Of a DNA stretch of 39,112 bases, positions 31,098 through 39,112 are shown one piece after another. Position numbers and translations under genes: made by a program. The DNA is taken from contig QKBP01000018.1 in the NCBI GenBank assembly GCA_003246035.1, positions 1 to 39,112 of the forward strand, read 5' to 3'. How positions within the stretch are numbered: the first letter of the stretch is position 1; the number at the start of each line of letters is the position of its first letter. Source of the stretch: Desulfuromonadaceae bacterium (lineage in GTDB: Bacteria > Desulfobacterota > Desulfuromonadia > Desulfuromonadales > SZUA-401). The notes below the pieces were generated by a model. The model saw only the letters and a list, made by a program, of their open reading frames with translations, was not told the origin of the DNA and made no database searches.

Positions 31098-34000
31098 TTG
31101 TCCAAGAAGTCCCCTCCGGCGAGATTGTCCGCCATGTCCTGTACGCGTCCGTCAGCGCTTACCGATCGTCTGCAAAAAGTCATCGACAGCATCCCCGCGC
31201 CGGTCTTCTGCAAGGATGACAAGGGTGTGTATACCGATTGTAACGAAGCCTTCTGTCAATTCATCGGATATTCGCGCGAAGAGATCGTCGGTCAGACCGT
31301 TTTCGGCGTCGCCCCGTCGGAGCTGGCCGAGGTGTATCACAAGGCCGACCTGGATCTCATGGAGGCTGGAGGGATTCAGGTTTACGAGACCAAGGTGCGC
31401 TGTGCTGACGGTTCCTATCGCGACGTGATGTTTCATAAATCGGTCATGCTTGCCGAATCGGGCGAGGTTGAAGGCCTTGTCGGCGTGATGCTCGATATCT
31501 CGGCGCGTAAACAGCTCGAAGAGCAGGTGCTGGTGATTTCGCGCGGGGTCGCCCCGGCTGCCGGCGAGAACCTGTTCCTCCCCTTGGTCAAGCACCTCGC
31601 AGAAGCCCTGAACGCCGATGTGGCTTTGGTCGGCATGCACGCTGCCGATGACCCGATGAACATCGAAACACAGGCGGTATGGGCCGACGGCGCGGAAGCC
31701 GCGAACATCGTCTACCCGCTCTCCGGGACTCCCTGCGAGCAGGTAACGATTCAGGGGGTCTGCTCCTATCCGGAGCATGTCCAGCAACTCTTCCCGAAGG
31801 ACAGGTTGTTGGTCGACATGGGTGTCGAAGCGTACGTGGGCGCCCCCCTGGTCGACAGCTCCGGAGATTCTCTCGGCGTGCTGGTGGTCCTGTTTCGCGA
31901 GCCTCTCGCCGGGTTGGGGCACCTCGAGACCCTGTTGAAGATTTTTGCCTCCCGGGCCGCGGCGGAGATCGAACTGCTCAAGCGCGACCAGCAGCTGGCC
32001 AAAAGCGAGCGTCGCCTGCGAACCGTGTTCGAGAACACCCCGGGTCTCAGCGGCCTGCTGAACGTCCATGGCGAGATGCTGCGGGTCAACCGCACCGCGC
32101 TGAAGATGATCAATGTCAGCGAAGAGGAGATCCTGGGGAAATATTTCTGGGAGACACCCTGGTGGACCCATTCGACAGAGCTGGCGGAGCGTCTGCGCGA
32201 GTCCGTTCAGAAGGCTGCGGCCGGTGAAGAGGTGTCGTTCGTTGCGACCCACATCGACGCCAGCGGCGAAGAGCGTATCATCGACTTCTCCCTCCGGCCG
32301 ATCGTCGAGAACGGGAAAATCGTTTACCTTCTGCCGGAAGGGCACGACATCACCGAAATCATGCAGACGGAAGCCGCCTTGCGGGAGAGCGAGGAGCGTT
32401 TCCGGGCGATCCTCGACACCAGCCCCGATGCCATGATCCTCGTGCAGCCGGACGAGGGGGTGATCGTCGGCGTCAACAAGGGGTTTTGCGAGTTGACGGG
32501 ATACAGGCACACCGAGGTCATCGGCAAAAGTTCTCTCGATCTCGGCCTGTGGCTCAACGAGGGCGACCGAGACCGTTTCTACGGGGAGTTGGAAAGGCTC
32601 GGCACGGTCACCAACTTGGAGGCCGAGTTCTGCATGCGGGACGGCAGCGTGCGCATCGGACTGCTCAGCGCCCGCATGGTCCCTCTGGTCGAGGAGCCGC
32701 TCCTGTTGCTGGTGGTGCGGGATGTCACCGGTATGAAGGCGGTCGAATTGGCCCTGCAGCAGAGCGAGGACCGTTACCAGGCCTTTGTCGCCAACAGCAC
32801 CGAGGGGATCTTCCGTGCCGATCTCGATCCCCCCATGGAGGTCTCTCTCCCCTTTGATGAGCAGGTCGAGTTCGTGATCGAGCGGGTCTGCATCTCCGAA
32901 TGCAACCACGAGTTTGCCCGCATTTACGGATTCGAGTCGCCGGAGCAGATGGTCGGGCGGTACTCGCTGGAGTTCTACGACCCCGACAGCATCCGCGAGG
33001 TCGTCGTCGCCTTCATCGAGGGGGGGTACCGGATGAGCGCCCGGGAGACCCGCCAGTTCACGGCCGAGGGAGAGGAACTCTGGCTCGAGACATCGCTGGT
33101 CGGGACGGTCGAGGATGGCAAGCTGGTGCGCCTGTGGGGGACCCGTCGGAACGTGACCGAGAGCCGACGGCATCGCGAGGCCCTCGAGTTCATGGCCAAC
33201 CACGACAGCCTCACCAAACTCCCCAACCGCTTCTGGCTGAAGCGGGCCACCGATCTGGCTCTGGAGCGCCGTCAAGAGGATGGCGAACGTCTCGCCCTGC
33301 TGCTGATCGACTTGGACCGCTTCAAGGATATCAACGACAGTCTCGGCCATCATGCGGGCGACGTACTGCTCAAGCAGCTTGGCTTAAGGCTCTCCGAGTA
33401 CCTCAAGGCCCAGCGCTGCCATTTGGCCCGCCTCGGTGGCGATGAATTCGCCGTGCTGATCCCCCTCTTCACCCCGCCCCGACGTCCGCAGCAGCTCGCA
33501 GGCGAGATCCTGCGCCTGATCAAGCAGCCTTTCAACCTCGAGGGGATGCAGGTCGAGATCGGGGCGAGCGTGGGGATCAGCTGTTACCCCGAGCATGGCG
33601 ATTCGCCTTCGACCCTGCTGCGCTGCGCCGATGTCGCCATGTATCAGGCGAAGAAGGATGTGCGGGGATACCGGGTGTATGACGTCGGCAGTGACCCCAA
33701 CAGCCCCGAGAAGCTCGCTCTCTACTCGGAGCTCGGCCAGGCGATCCGCTCCGGGCAGATGCTCCTGCACTTCCAGCCGAAGGTCGATCTGCGGGAGGAG
33801 CGACTGACCGGATTCGAGGCCCTGGTGCGCTGGCAGCATCCGCTGCGGGGGTTGATCCCTCCGGCCGAGTTTATCCCGTATGCGGAGCTCGGCTCACTGA
33901 TCGTGCCGCTGACCCACGAGGTCCTCGAGCAGACCTTCGGCCAGTGGCGGCGCTGGAGCGATGACGGGCTGAACACCCGCGTCGCGGTGAACATCTCGCC

Positions 34001-34484
34001 GCGCATGCTGATGGACGAGGAACTGGTGCCGAAGGTCGAGGAGCTGGTGCGCAAGTATCGGGTCCCGGCCGGGAGCATCGAGTTCGAGCTGACCGAGACG
34101 GCCCTCTTCCACGACCCGGTCCATGCCGAGGAGGTGCTCAACCGTTTTCACGCCATGGGGATACGGCTCTCGGTCGATGACTTCGGTACCGGCTACTCTT
34201 CGCTCTCCCTGCTGCGGAGGCTGCCGCTGCACGCGCTCAAGGTCGACCGCAGCTTCGTGGCGCAGATGGTGGCCAGCGAGATCGATATGAACCTGGTCAG
34301 ATCGACGGTCAATCTCGCACACAACCTCGGGCTGCAGGTGGTCGCCGAAGGGGTCGAGAATCCCGAGACCCTCGATGCCCTGGCCGAGATCGACTGTGAC
34401 GAAGCGCAGGGATTCCATGTCGGCCGCCCGATGCCGCCGGGCGAGGTCGAGGGCTGGCTGGAGCGTGGACGCTGGAGAGGATAG
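31098..34484 (+). CDS. Multi-PAS/GAF sensor with GGDEF and EAL domains
   Basis: 1128 residues from a TTG at 31098 (GGAGA five bases upstream, ~38-base leader from the promoter); an ATG at 31134 is the alternative, while the ATG at 31071 lies in the hairpin. In order: PAS (about 25-140), GAF (about 155-300), three further PAS domains (about 310-700), GGDEF (RLGGDEFAVL, 780-784) and EAL (FEALVRW, 907-909; with FELTETALF, VDDFGTGYSS, EGVE). Both active-site motifs are intact, so it could make and break c-di-GMP, though in many tandem proteins one activity dominates. No membrane helix is seen, so it is a cytoplasmic sensor. The ligand is unknown. Confidence 0.9.
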   Translation: MSKKSPPARLSAMSCTRPSALTDRLQKVIDSIPAPVFCKDDKGVYTDCNEAFCQFIGYSREEIVGQTVFGVAPSELAEVYHKADLDLMEAGGIQVYETKVRCADGSYRDVMFHKSVMLAESGEVEGLVGVMLDISARKQLEEQVLVISRGVAPAAGENLFLPLVKHLAEALNADVALVGMHAADDPMNIETQAVWADGAEAANIVYPLSGTPCEQVTIQGVCSYPEHVQQLFPKDRLLVDMGVEAYVGAPLVDSSGDSLGVLVVLFREPLAGLGHLETLLKIFASRAAAEIELLKRDQQLAKSERRLRTVFENTPGLSGLLNVHGEMLRVNRTALKMINVSEEEILGKYFWETPWWTHSTELAERLRESVQKAAAGEEVSFVATHIDASGEERIIDFSLRPIVENGKIVYLLPEGHDITEIMQTEAALRESEERFRAILDTSPDAMILVQPDEGVIVGVNKGFCELTGYRHTEVIGKSSLDLGLWLNEGDRDRFYGELERLGTVTNLEAEFCMRDGSVRIGLLSARMVPLVEEPLLLLVVRDVTGMKAVELALQQSEDRYQAFVANSTEGIFRADLDPPMEVSLPFDEQVEFVIERVCISECNHEFARIYGFESPEQMVGRYSLEFYDPDSIREVVVAFIEGGYRMSARETRQFTAEGEELWLETSLVGTVEDGKLVRLWGTRRNVTESRRHREALEFMANHDSLTKLPNRFWLKRATDLALERRQEDGERLALLLIDLDRFKDINDSLGHHAGDVLLKQLGLRLSEYLKAQRCHLARLGGDEFAVLIPLFTPPRRPQQLAGEILRLIKQPFNLEGMQVEIGASVGISCYPEHGDSPSTLLRCADVAMYQAKKDVRGYRVYDVGSDPNSPEKLALYSELGQAIRSGQMLLHFQPKVDLREERLTGFEALVRWQHPLRGLIPPAEFIPYAELGSLIVPLTHEVLEQTFGQWRRWSDDGLNTRVAVNISPRMLMDEELVPKVEELVRKYRVPAGSIEFELTETALFHDPVHAEEVLNRFHAMGIRLSVDDFGTGYSSLSLLRRLPLHALKVDRSFVAQMVASEIDMNLVRSTVNLAHNLGLQVVAEGVENPETLDALAEIDCDEAQGFHVGRPMPPGEVEGWLERGRWRG

Positions 34485-34526
34485 CTTGGGAAACGGTCTG
34501 GTCGACGGTGCTGCAGGGAGCCGGGG

Positions 34527-34949
34527 CTAGCGTCCCCACAGCAGGCGTGTGAGCATCCCGGTGAAGAACCCCCATGCGAAGTTGTAGAGCATGACGAACA
34601 GCGGCAGCATGAGGCCGAGCTTGAGCCCCATCTGACCGTACGGGGTGGTGTAGGGATAGAAGTAGAAGAGCTGAACGAGGGTGGGGGCCAGACTGATCAG
34701 GAGGCCCTTGCGGATCCAGCGACGGCGCGAACGGGGCGAGCCGACCAGCAGGAAATAGGCGAGCGCCCAGATCCCTCCCCAGACCAGGCGGGGGTAGAGC
34801 CATGCCAGGGTGAACGCTGGAGCGAGGGTGACACCGGCGAGCTCGGTGACCCCCCAGTTTCCGAATGCCCAGGCCAGGGCGCTGCTGCACAGGGCCCCGA
34901 GCATTCCGGCTACAAAGCAGACGGCCATCAGAGCGTTGCTGTTCTGCAT
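34527..34949 (-). CDS. Small multi-pass membrane protein of unknown function
   Basis: 140 residues from the ATG at 34949, with GAAGGAGG upstream. Four or five hydrophobic stretches (for example ALMAVCFVAGMLGALCSSALA and LMLPLFVMLYNFAWGFFTGM) flank a basic loop (GSPRSRRRWIRKG). I do not recognise a named family. It begins 18 bases after larE and is probably the last gene of the rrf2-cysK-larE operon, which may suggest a link with sulfur or metal metabolism. Confidence 0.7.
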   Translation of the reverse strand: MQNSNALMAVCFVAGMLGALCSSALAWAFGNWGVTELAGVTLAPAFTLAWLYPRLVWGGIWALAYFLLVGSPRSRRRWIRKGLLISLAPTLVQLFYFYPYTTPYGQMGLKLGLMLPLFVMLYNFAWGFFTGMLTRLLWGR

Positions 34950-34967
34950 CGAAGACCTCCTTCGGGA

Positions 34968-35771
34968 TCAGGCCTCGCCCATGCTACCACTACGGAACCC
35001 CTGCAGGTCAAGGGTCACGTAGGTAAAACCGAATTCTTTGAGGCGCTCCACGAGTGCGCTGCGCCATGCCTGGTCGAGCAGGCGGGGGAAGTCGTCCGGG
35101 TCGAGCTCGATGCGGGCCAGGTTGTCGTGGCAGCGCACGCGAAAATTTCCCAGTTCCAGGCTCTGCAGGAAGTCCTCGCAGCGTTCGACCCGGGCCAGGT
35201 TGTCAGCCGTGAGCGGCGTGCCGAAGGGGATGCGCGAGGCCAGGCAGGCGAAGGAGGGACGTTCGGCGGTCGGCAGCCCCAATTGGCGACTCAGGCTGCG
35301 GACCTCCTGTTTGCCGAGTCCGCATTCGGCCAGGGGGGAGAGCACGCCGAGTTCCTCGAGGGCCTTGAGCCCCGGGCGGTCCTCGCCGAGATCGTCGCGG
35401 TTGGTGCCGTCGACCAGGTGGGTAAAGCCGAGTTCGGCGAGTTTTCCGCGGAACAGGCTGAAGATGTGGTGCTTGCAGTGGTAGCAGCGATCCCGCGGGT
35501 TGGTCGCCACGTTTTCGAGCTGCAGGACGTCCTCGTGGAGGACCACGTGGCGGACCCCGAGGTGCTCGGCCATTTCCCGCGCCTCGCCCTGTTCACGCCG
35601 GGGGACCAGTTGGGTCGCGGCGGTCAGGGCGACAACCCGCTCGGAGCCGAGGGTGTCACGGGCAACGGCCAGCAACAGGGTCGAGTCGACCCCGCCTGAA
35701 AACGCCACAGCCACCTGCTCGAGGTGGCTGAGTCGCGTACGTAGCTGAACGAATTTCTCTTCCGTCGTCAA
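34968..35771 (-). CDS. larE: ATP-dependent sacrificial sulfur transferase LarE
   Basis: 267 residues from a TTG at 35771, overlapping the cysK stop by four bases (TTGA). The PP-loop SGGVDS (25-30) adenylates the pyridinium dinucleotide precursor of the nickel-pincer cofactor (NPN) of lactate racemase and related enzymes. Cys176 (SFACLASR) sits at the position of the sacrificial cysteine. Cys96 and Cys99 (RCYHCK) make a three-cysteine set like that of cluster-using relatives, where a 4Fe-4S cluster carries the sulfur instead of destroying the protein. LarB and LarC are not in the window. Confidence 0.9.
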   Translation of the reverse strand: MTTEEKFVQLRTRLSHLEQVAVAFSGGVDSTLLLAVARDTLGSERVVALTAATQLVPRREQGEAREMAEHLGVRHVVLHEDVLQLENVATNPRDRCYHCKHHIFSLFRGKLAELGFTHLVDGTNRDDLGEDRPGLKALEELGVLSPLAECGLGKQEVRSLSRQLGLPTAERPSFACLASRIPFGTPLTADNLARVERCEDFLQSLELGNFRVRCHDNLARIELDPDDFPRLLDQAWRSALVERLKEFGFTYVTLDLQGFRSGSMGEA

Positions 35772-36688
35772 TCGAAGATCCCCGTCGAGAGGTAACGCTC
35801 TCCCGTATCGCAGAGAATGGTTACGACCTGCTTCCCCGGTCCGAGTCGCCGGGCGATCTGGCTGGCGGCGTACACGTTGGCCCCGGCAGAGATGCCGACC
35901 AGAAGTCCCTGGTCGCGGGCCAGGCCGCGGGTGGTGGCGACCGCCTGCTCGTCGCTCACGAGCATGACCTCGTCGTAGATGTCGGTATCGAGGACGTCGG
36001 GGACGAAGCCGGCGCCGATCCCCTGGATGCCGTGTGGTCCGGGGTCTCCGCCGGAGAGGACCGGCGAACCATCCGGCTCGACGGCCACGATCAGGGTCTC
36101 GGGCTGGCTGGCGCGCAGCGCCCGGCCGACCCCGGTGATCGTACCGCCGGTGCCGACCCCGGCGACAAAGGCGTCGACCCGGCCGTCGAGGGCGGCAAGG
36201 ATTTCGGGACCGGTGGTCTGCTCGTGGATCCGCGGGTTGGCGGGGTTGGCGAACTGCTGGGGCATGAAGCCGCGGCGCTGGGCGACGATTTCCTCGGCCT
36301 TATCGATCGCGCCGCGCATGCCGAGATTGCCGGGGGTCAGAACCAGTTCAGCCCCGAAGGCTCCCAGCAGCCGGCGGCGCTCCTGGGACATGGTGTCGGG
36401 CATGGTCAGGACCAGGCGATAGCCGCGGATGGCACAGGCCAGTGAGAGGCCGATGCCGGTATTGCCGCTGGTCGGTTCGACGACCAGCCCCCCCGGCTTG
36501 AGCAGCCCATCCTGCTCGGCCTGTTCGAGCATGGCCAGGGCTATGCGATCCTTGACGCTCCCGCCGGGATTGTTCGCTTCCAGCTTTCCCCACAGCGTCG
36601 CGCAGTCCGCCTGGTCAGGCAGTTCGATGCGGACCAGCGGGGTGTTGCCGATCTGTCCAAGCGCTTTTTCGCTGCGCGCCGTTGGCAT
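35768..36688 (-). CDS. cysK: Cysteine synthase (O-acetylserine sulfhydrylase)
   Basis: 306 residues from the ATG at 36688 (CGGAG upstream); the longer in-frame start at 36865 would run back over the rrf2 gene. It makes cysteine from O-acetylserine and sulfide. PLP lysine Lys46 (NPGGSVKDR), the substrate loop [20 protein letters not shown] and the C-terminal [11 protein letters not shown] are all present. It lies 32 bases after an Rrf2-type regulator gene and is coupled to larE, which consumes sulfur. It is likely co-regulated by that repressor. Confidence 0.95.
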   Translation of the reverse strand: MPTARSEKALGQIGNTPLVRIELPDQADCATLWGKLEANNPGGSVKDRIALAMLEQAEQDGLLKPGGLVVEPTSGNTGIGLSLACAIRGYRLVLTMPDTMSQERRRLLGAFGAELVLTPGNLGMRGAIDKAEEIVAQRRGFMPQQFANPANPRIHEQTTGPEILAALDGRVDAFVAGVGTGGTITGVGRALRASQPETLIVAVEPDGSPVLSGGDPGPHGIQGIGAGFVPDVLDTDIYDEVMLVSDEQAVATTRGLARDQGLLVGISAGANVYAASQIARRLGPGKQVVTILCDTGERYLSTGIFD

Positions 36689-36720
36689 GGTGGACTCCGT
36701 CTGTGTCGATTCGGGATGGT

Positions 36721-37209
36721 TCAGATGAAATACATGTAGCGGTGGTCGAGTTCCTTTTCGAGCCCCATGTCCTTCCCCTTGTTGCACAGGTCGCGCAGGG
36801 AGATGCCGCTGAAAAAGTTGTTCAGCATCTGGCTCGCTTCGGTCCAGAGGTCCTGGGTGACGCACTGGCCGTCAAATTCGCACTGGCGGGAGCTCGAGGT
36901 GGTTTTGCGCCCCTTGCAGGCGTTCTTGCGGCTGCAGTCGACCAGCTTGAATTCCCCTTCGGCGGCGAGGATGATTTCGGCGACGCTGATCTCCTCGGGC
37001 TTGCGCGAGAGGTAGTAACCACCCTGCGGCCCACGCCGGCTCTTGACCAGCTTGGCCTTCTTGAGGTCCTGGAAGATCTGCTCGAGGTAGCGGGGGGAGA
37101 TCGCCTGGCGGCGCGAGATGTCCTTGATCTGTACCGGGAGGGTACCGGCATTGTAGGCCATGTCGAACATGGCGCGTACACCGTAGCGGCTTTTGGTGGT
37201 TAAACGCAT
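36721..37209 (-). CDS. Rrf2-family transcriptional regulator (IscR/CymR-like)
   Basis: 162 residues from the ATG at 37209 (AAAGGAG upstream). The winged helix-turn-helix starts [18 protein letters not shown], with the recognition region [28 protein letters not shown] read in two parts. Four cysteines, 92, 98, 110 and 116, could hold an iron-sulfur cluster. 92 and 98 fall at the numbers of two IscR ligands, while the third and its His partner differ. It precedes cysK, as the IscR/CymR group often does, so it probably senses cysteine or cluster status and controls its own operon. Confidence 0.9.
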   Translation of the reverse strand: MRLTTKSRYGVRAMFDMAYNAGTLPVQIKDISRRQAISPRYLEQIFQDLKKAKLVKSRRGPQGGYYLSRKPEEISVAEIILAAEGEFKLVDCSRKNACKGRKTTSSSRQCEFDGQCVTQDLWTEASQMLNNFFSGISLRDLCNKGKDMGLEKELDHRYMYFI

Positions 37210-37240
37210 GCGTGAACTCCTTTTCTAAAGGCTGGAACGG

Positions 37241-37270
37241 ATTATGGCTAAACTGCACGAATTCTGTCAA
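37241..37270 (-). promoter_or_regulatory. Sigma-70 promoter of the rrf2-cysK-larE operon
   Basis: On the minus strand a perfect TTGACA (37265-37270) is followed after 18 bases by CATAAT (37241-37246), about 30 bases before the rrf2 start. It is a likely site of autoregulation. Confidence 0.62.
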
Positions 37271-37326
37271 GAAATAAATACGGTAAAAAATCGTTGTTTG
37301 GGGGCTAAATGCCCATCCCGAGCATC

Positions 37327-37354
37327 TTGACGGGGGTCGCGCAAGGGCTAGAAT
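37327..37354 (+). promoter_or_regulatory. Candidate promoter of the hsp20 gene
   Basis: TTGACG (37327-37332), 16 bases, then TAGAAT (37349-37354), about 70 bases before the GTG start. It is preceded by CTTGA, so heat-shock sigma use is possible. No CIRCE inverted repeat was found. Confidence 0.5.
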
Positions 37355-37425
37355 TGAACACGGAGAGAGGTGTTTCGTGTCCGGAATATCTGCGAAGAAA
37401 TAACCGAGAAAGGGGGTGTTTGGTC

Positions 37426-37896
37426 GTGTTGCCGACCCGCTGGGATCCGTTCCGTGAACTGACCCGAGACCTGGGGATGCTGCACCGTGAATTCGACGAG
37501 CTGTTCCGTCGCACCTTCGGTGCCGAGCGTTCCACCGTCGGTGAAGACCTGCGTCTGCCGCTGGTCAACACTTTCGTGAAAGACAATATCCTCCATGTCG
37601 AAGCCGAACTGCCGGGTGTTCGCAGCGAGGACCTCGACGTGAACGTCGAAGGGCGCGTCCTGACCATCCGCGCGAACATCAGCTCTGAAAGCGAAGTCAA
37701 GGAGGAGCATTACCTGCTGCGCGAGAGCCGCAAGCAGTCGTTCCTGCGTCGCCTCGATCTGCCGGAGAGCGCCAATGCCGATGAAATTCACGCCCAGTTT
37801 GATGACGGCGTGCTGCGCCTGAGCATGCCGATGGCCAAGAAGGCTATTGAGGGGCGCAAGATCCCGATCGAGACCGCGAAGAAGAAAGTCCACTGA
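37426..37896 (+). CDS. Hsp20 small heat-shock protein
   Basis: 156 residues from the GTG at 37426 (AGGGGGTG upstream), giving MLPTRWDPFRELTRDL, the usual N-terminus of such proteins; a longer frame begins before the promoter. The alpha-crystallin domain runs from about residue 45 (VNTFVKDNILHVEAELPGV) to the strand pair ending DDGVLRLSMPMAK. It binds unfolding proteins as an ATP-independent oligomer. A clear terminator follows. Confidence 0.93.
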   Translation: MLPTRWDPFRELTRDLGMLHREFDELFRRTFGAERSTVGEDLRLPLVNTFVKDNILHVEAELPGVRSEDLDVNVEGRVLTIRANISSESEVKEEHYLLRESRKQSFLRRLDLPESANADEIHAQFDDGVLRLSMPMAKKAIEGRKIPIETAKKKVH

Positions 37897-37942
37897 CGCC
37901 TCCGGGCGTTGGTCTCCTCTCTCGCCCGGCCGGGCACAGATG

Positions 37943-37967
37943 AATCGCCGTGAAGGCGATTTTTTTT
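37943..37967 (+). terminator. Rho-independent terminator after hsp20
   Basis: AATCGCC and GGCGATT form a 7-base stem with a GTGAA loop, followed by at least seven T residues. Confidence 0.88.
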
Positions 37968-37987
37968 GTCCGCGCGGTGTCCGCAGG

Positions 37988-38012
37988 AAAGCGGCCGCCC
38001 GAAGGCGGCCGC
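37988..38012 (-). terminator. Terminator of the decarboxylase gene
   Basis: On the minus strand GCGGCCGCC pairs with GGCGGCCGC across a TTCG tetraloop and is followed by TTT. It stands 10 bases past the stop at 38023. Confidence 0.75.
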
Positions 38013-38022
38013 GTCAGGGCGG

Positions 38023-39112
38023 TCAGGGGGTGAGGAGGTCGGGGGAGAAATGGTAGGTGGCGAAGTAGTCCTCGAGGGTTTCGGCGCGGCGGATCTTTTC
38101 GACCGTACCGTTGCTGCGCAGCATCAGTTCCTGGGGGCGCAGGCGGCCGTTGTACTGGAAGCCCATGGCGTGGCCGTGGGCGCCGGTGTCGTGGATGACC
38201 AACAGGTCGCCTTCGGCGATCGGCGGCAGCTCGCGCTGGATGGCGAACTTGTCGTTGTTTTCGCACAACGAGCCGACCACGTCGTAGGTCTCGCTGGCCG
38301 CGGCACCCTGCTTGCCGAGGACCTCGATATGGTGGTAGGAGCCGTACAGCGCCGGGCGCATCAGCGATGACATGCAGGCGTCGAGGCCGATGTACTTGCG
38401 GTAGGTGTCCTTGTGGTTGATGGCGGTCGCTACCAGCGCACCGTGGGGGCCGGTCATGTAGCGCCCGCTCTCCATGTACATCGCCGGGGCGTAGCCGTGG
38501 CGCTCTTTGAAGGCGTCGAACAGGGTGGTGATCTCGCCGGCCATGCGAGGGATGTCGAGGGCCTGCTGGTCGGGGCGGTAGGGGATGCCGAAGCCTCCGC
38601 CGATGTTGACGAACTCGAAGCGGATGCCGAGCTCCCCTTCGACCAGTTCGGCAATCTCCAGGACCATGCGGGCGGTCTCGACCATGTAGGTGTAGTCGAG
38701 CTCGTTGGAGGCGACCATGGTGTGGAGTCCGAAGCGCTTGGCGCCGCGTTCCATCGCCTTGCGGTAGGCGGGGACCACCTGCTCGTGGGTGACGCCGTAC
38801 TTGGCCTCCACCGGGTTGCCGATGATCACGTTGCCGGTCCGGCGCGGGCCGGGGTTGTAGCGGAAGCAGACCAGCTCGGGCATCTCGGGGACCTTGTCGA
38901 CCAGGGTGATGTCGTCGAGGTTGAGAATGCAGCCGCCGTCCTGTGCGGCAAAGGCGAATTCCTCGGCGCTGGTGTTGTTGGAGGTGAACATGATCTCCTC
39001 CGGCTGTGCGCCGAGTTCGCGCGCCAGGACCAGCTCCGGGATCGAGCTGCAGTCGAAACCGAACCCCATCTTCGCCATCAGCTTGAGGATCTCGCGGTTG
39101 GGGAGCGCCTTG
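38023..39112 (-). CDS. lysA: Diaminopimelate decarboxylase-type PLP enzyme, N-terminus cut by window edge
   Basis: At least 362 residues; the reading frame continues past the right edge (KALPNREILKLMAK precedes the first internal Met codons). The fold III decarboxylase motifs include NIGGGFGIPY (phosphate loop), ESGRYMTGPHGALV, and the cysteine motif VGSLCENNDKFA with HDTGAHGHAMGFQYNGR near the end, which binds PLP across the dimer. This matches DAP decarboxylase, the last step of lysine synthesis. The related ornithine and arginine decarboxylases share the fold, so the substrate is likely but not proved. The PLP lysine region lies outside the window. Confidence 0.85.
   Translation of the reverse strand, partial: KALPNREILKLMAKMGFGFDCSSIPELVLARELGAQPEEIMFTSNNTSAEEFAFAAQDGGCILNLDDITLVDKVPEMPELVCFRYNPGPRRTGNVIIGNPVEAKYGVTHEQVVPAYRKAMERGAKRFGLHTMVASNELDYTYMVETARMVLEIAELVEGELGIRFEFVNIGGGFGIPYRPDQQALDIPRMAGEITTLFDAFKERHGYAPAMYMESGRYMTGPHGALVATAINHKDTYRKYIGLDACMSSLMRPALYGSYHHIEVLGKQGAAASETYDVVGSLCENNDKFAIQRELPPIAEGDLLVIHDTGAHGHAMGFQYNGRLRPQELMLRSNGTVEKIRRAETLEDYFATYHFSPDLLTP

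Noticed and set aside
36689..36865. 59-residue N-terminal extension of CysK
   Set aside because: It would overlap the rrf2 gene, lacks a ribosome site and is not part of the family fold.
37210..37425. CIRCE operator or ROSE-type thermometer upstream of hsp20
   Set aside because: No TTAGCACTC-type inverted repeat is present, and the leader shows no clear hairpin masking the ribosome site.

Overview
The window is about 39 kb of high-GC, gene-dense bacterial chromosome. Gene content points to an anaerobic or microaerophilic deltaproteobacterium of the Geobacter/Desulfuromonas (Desulfuromonadota) type: DUF362 ferredoxin-like and ResB cytochrome c biogenesis proteins, a long-form HisG beside HisI, a TatT-dependent TRAP transporter, LarE, AcnA, Hsp20, and large c-di-GMP and PAS sensor proteins. 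This placement is inferred from protein resemblance, not from a marker gene. No rRNA, tRNA, insertion sequence, phage gene or CRISPR array was seen, and no stretch over 300 bases lacks a gene.

Layout, left to right. Positions 1-3658: minus-strand genes for a truncated outer-membrane protein, a small unknown, an M48 protease, its DUF898 membrane partner and a hot-dog thioesterase. Positions 3770-6976: a Gate-domain membrane protein, a sirtuin tail to tail with it, then hisI-hisG from a good promoter, with hairpin terminators after each his gene. Positions 7189-9114: a membrane HD-GYP sensor, followed by a hairpin-rich intergenic stretch. Positions 9301-12941: a TRAP operon (tatT-dctP-dctQ-dctM). 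Positions 13094-14215: a class V PLP enzyme. Positions 14212-18358: a minus-strand operon that is the highlight (below). Positions 18528-22525: a DUF1847 protein, an OmpA-type lipoprotein, ResB and a DUF362 iron-sulfur protein. Positions 22739-27046: an SPFH membrane protein followed by an 1118-residue two-AAA+ Lon-type protease. Positions 27056-34484: MscS channel, aconitase and a PAS/GAF/GGDEF/EAL protein. Positions 34527-37209: rrf2-cysK-larE-membrane protein operon. Positions 37426-39112: Hsp20 and a truncated diaminopimelate decarboxylase.

The highlight is a probable ribosomally made, modified peptide (RiPP) system. A 56-residue peptide gene at 16158-16328 (-) has a 15-residue leader followed by eight exact five-residue units of the form (S/A)-C-H-(A/G)-P. 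It lies between a B12-binding radical SAM enzyme with an apparent C-terminal PqqD-like recognition domain (upstream) and a methyltransferase whose catalytic domain resembles, from memory, the C-terminal domain of the ovothiol enzyme OvoA (downstream). An M19 dipeptidase ends the operon, and a class V PLP enzyme (the fold of EgtE-type C-S lyases) abuts it tail to tail. One reading is that the peptide is a scaffold on which Cys-His pairs are joined, then released and trimmed to a thiohistidine or ovothiol-like metabolite without oxygen. A mature Cys/His metal-binding peptide is the main alternative. The genes are seen directly; the chemistry is inference.
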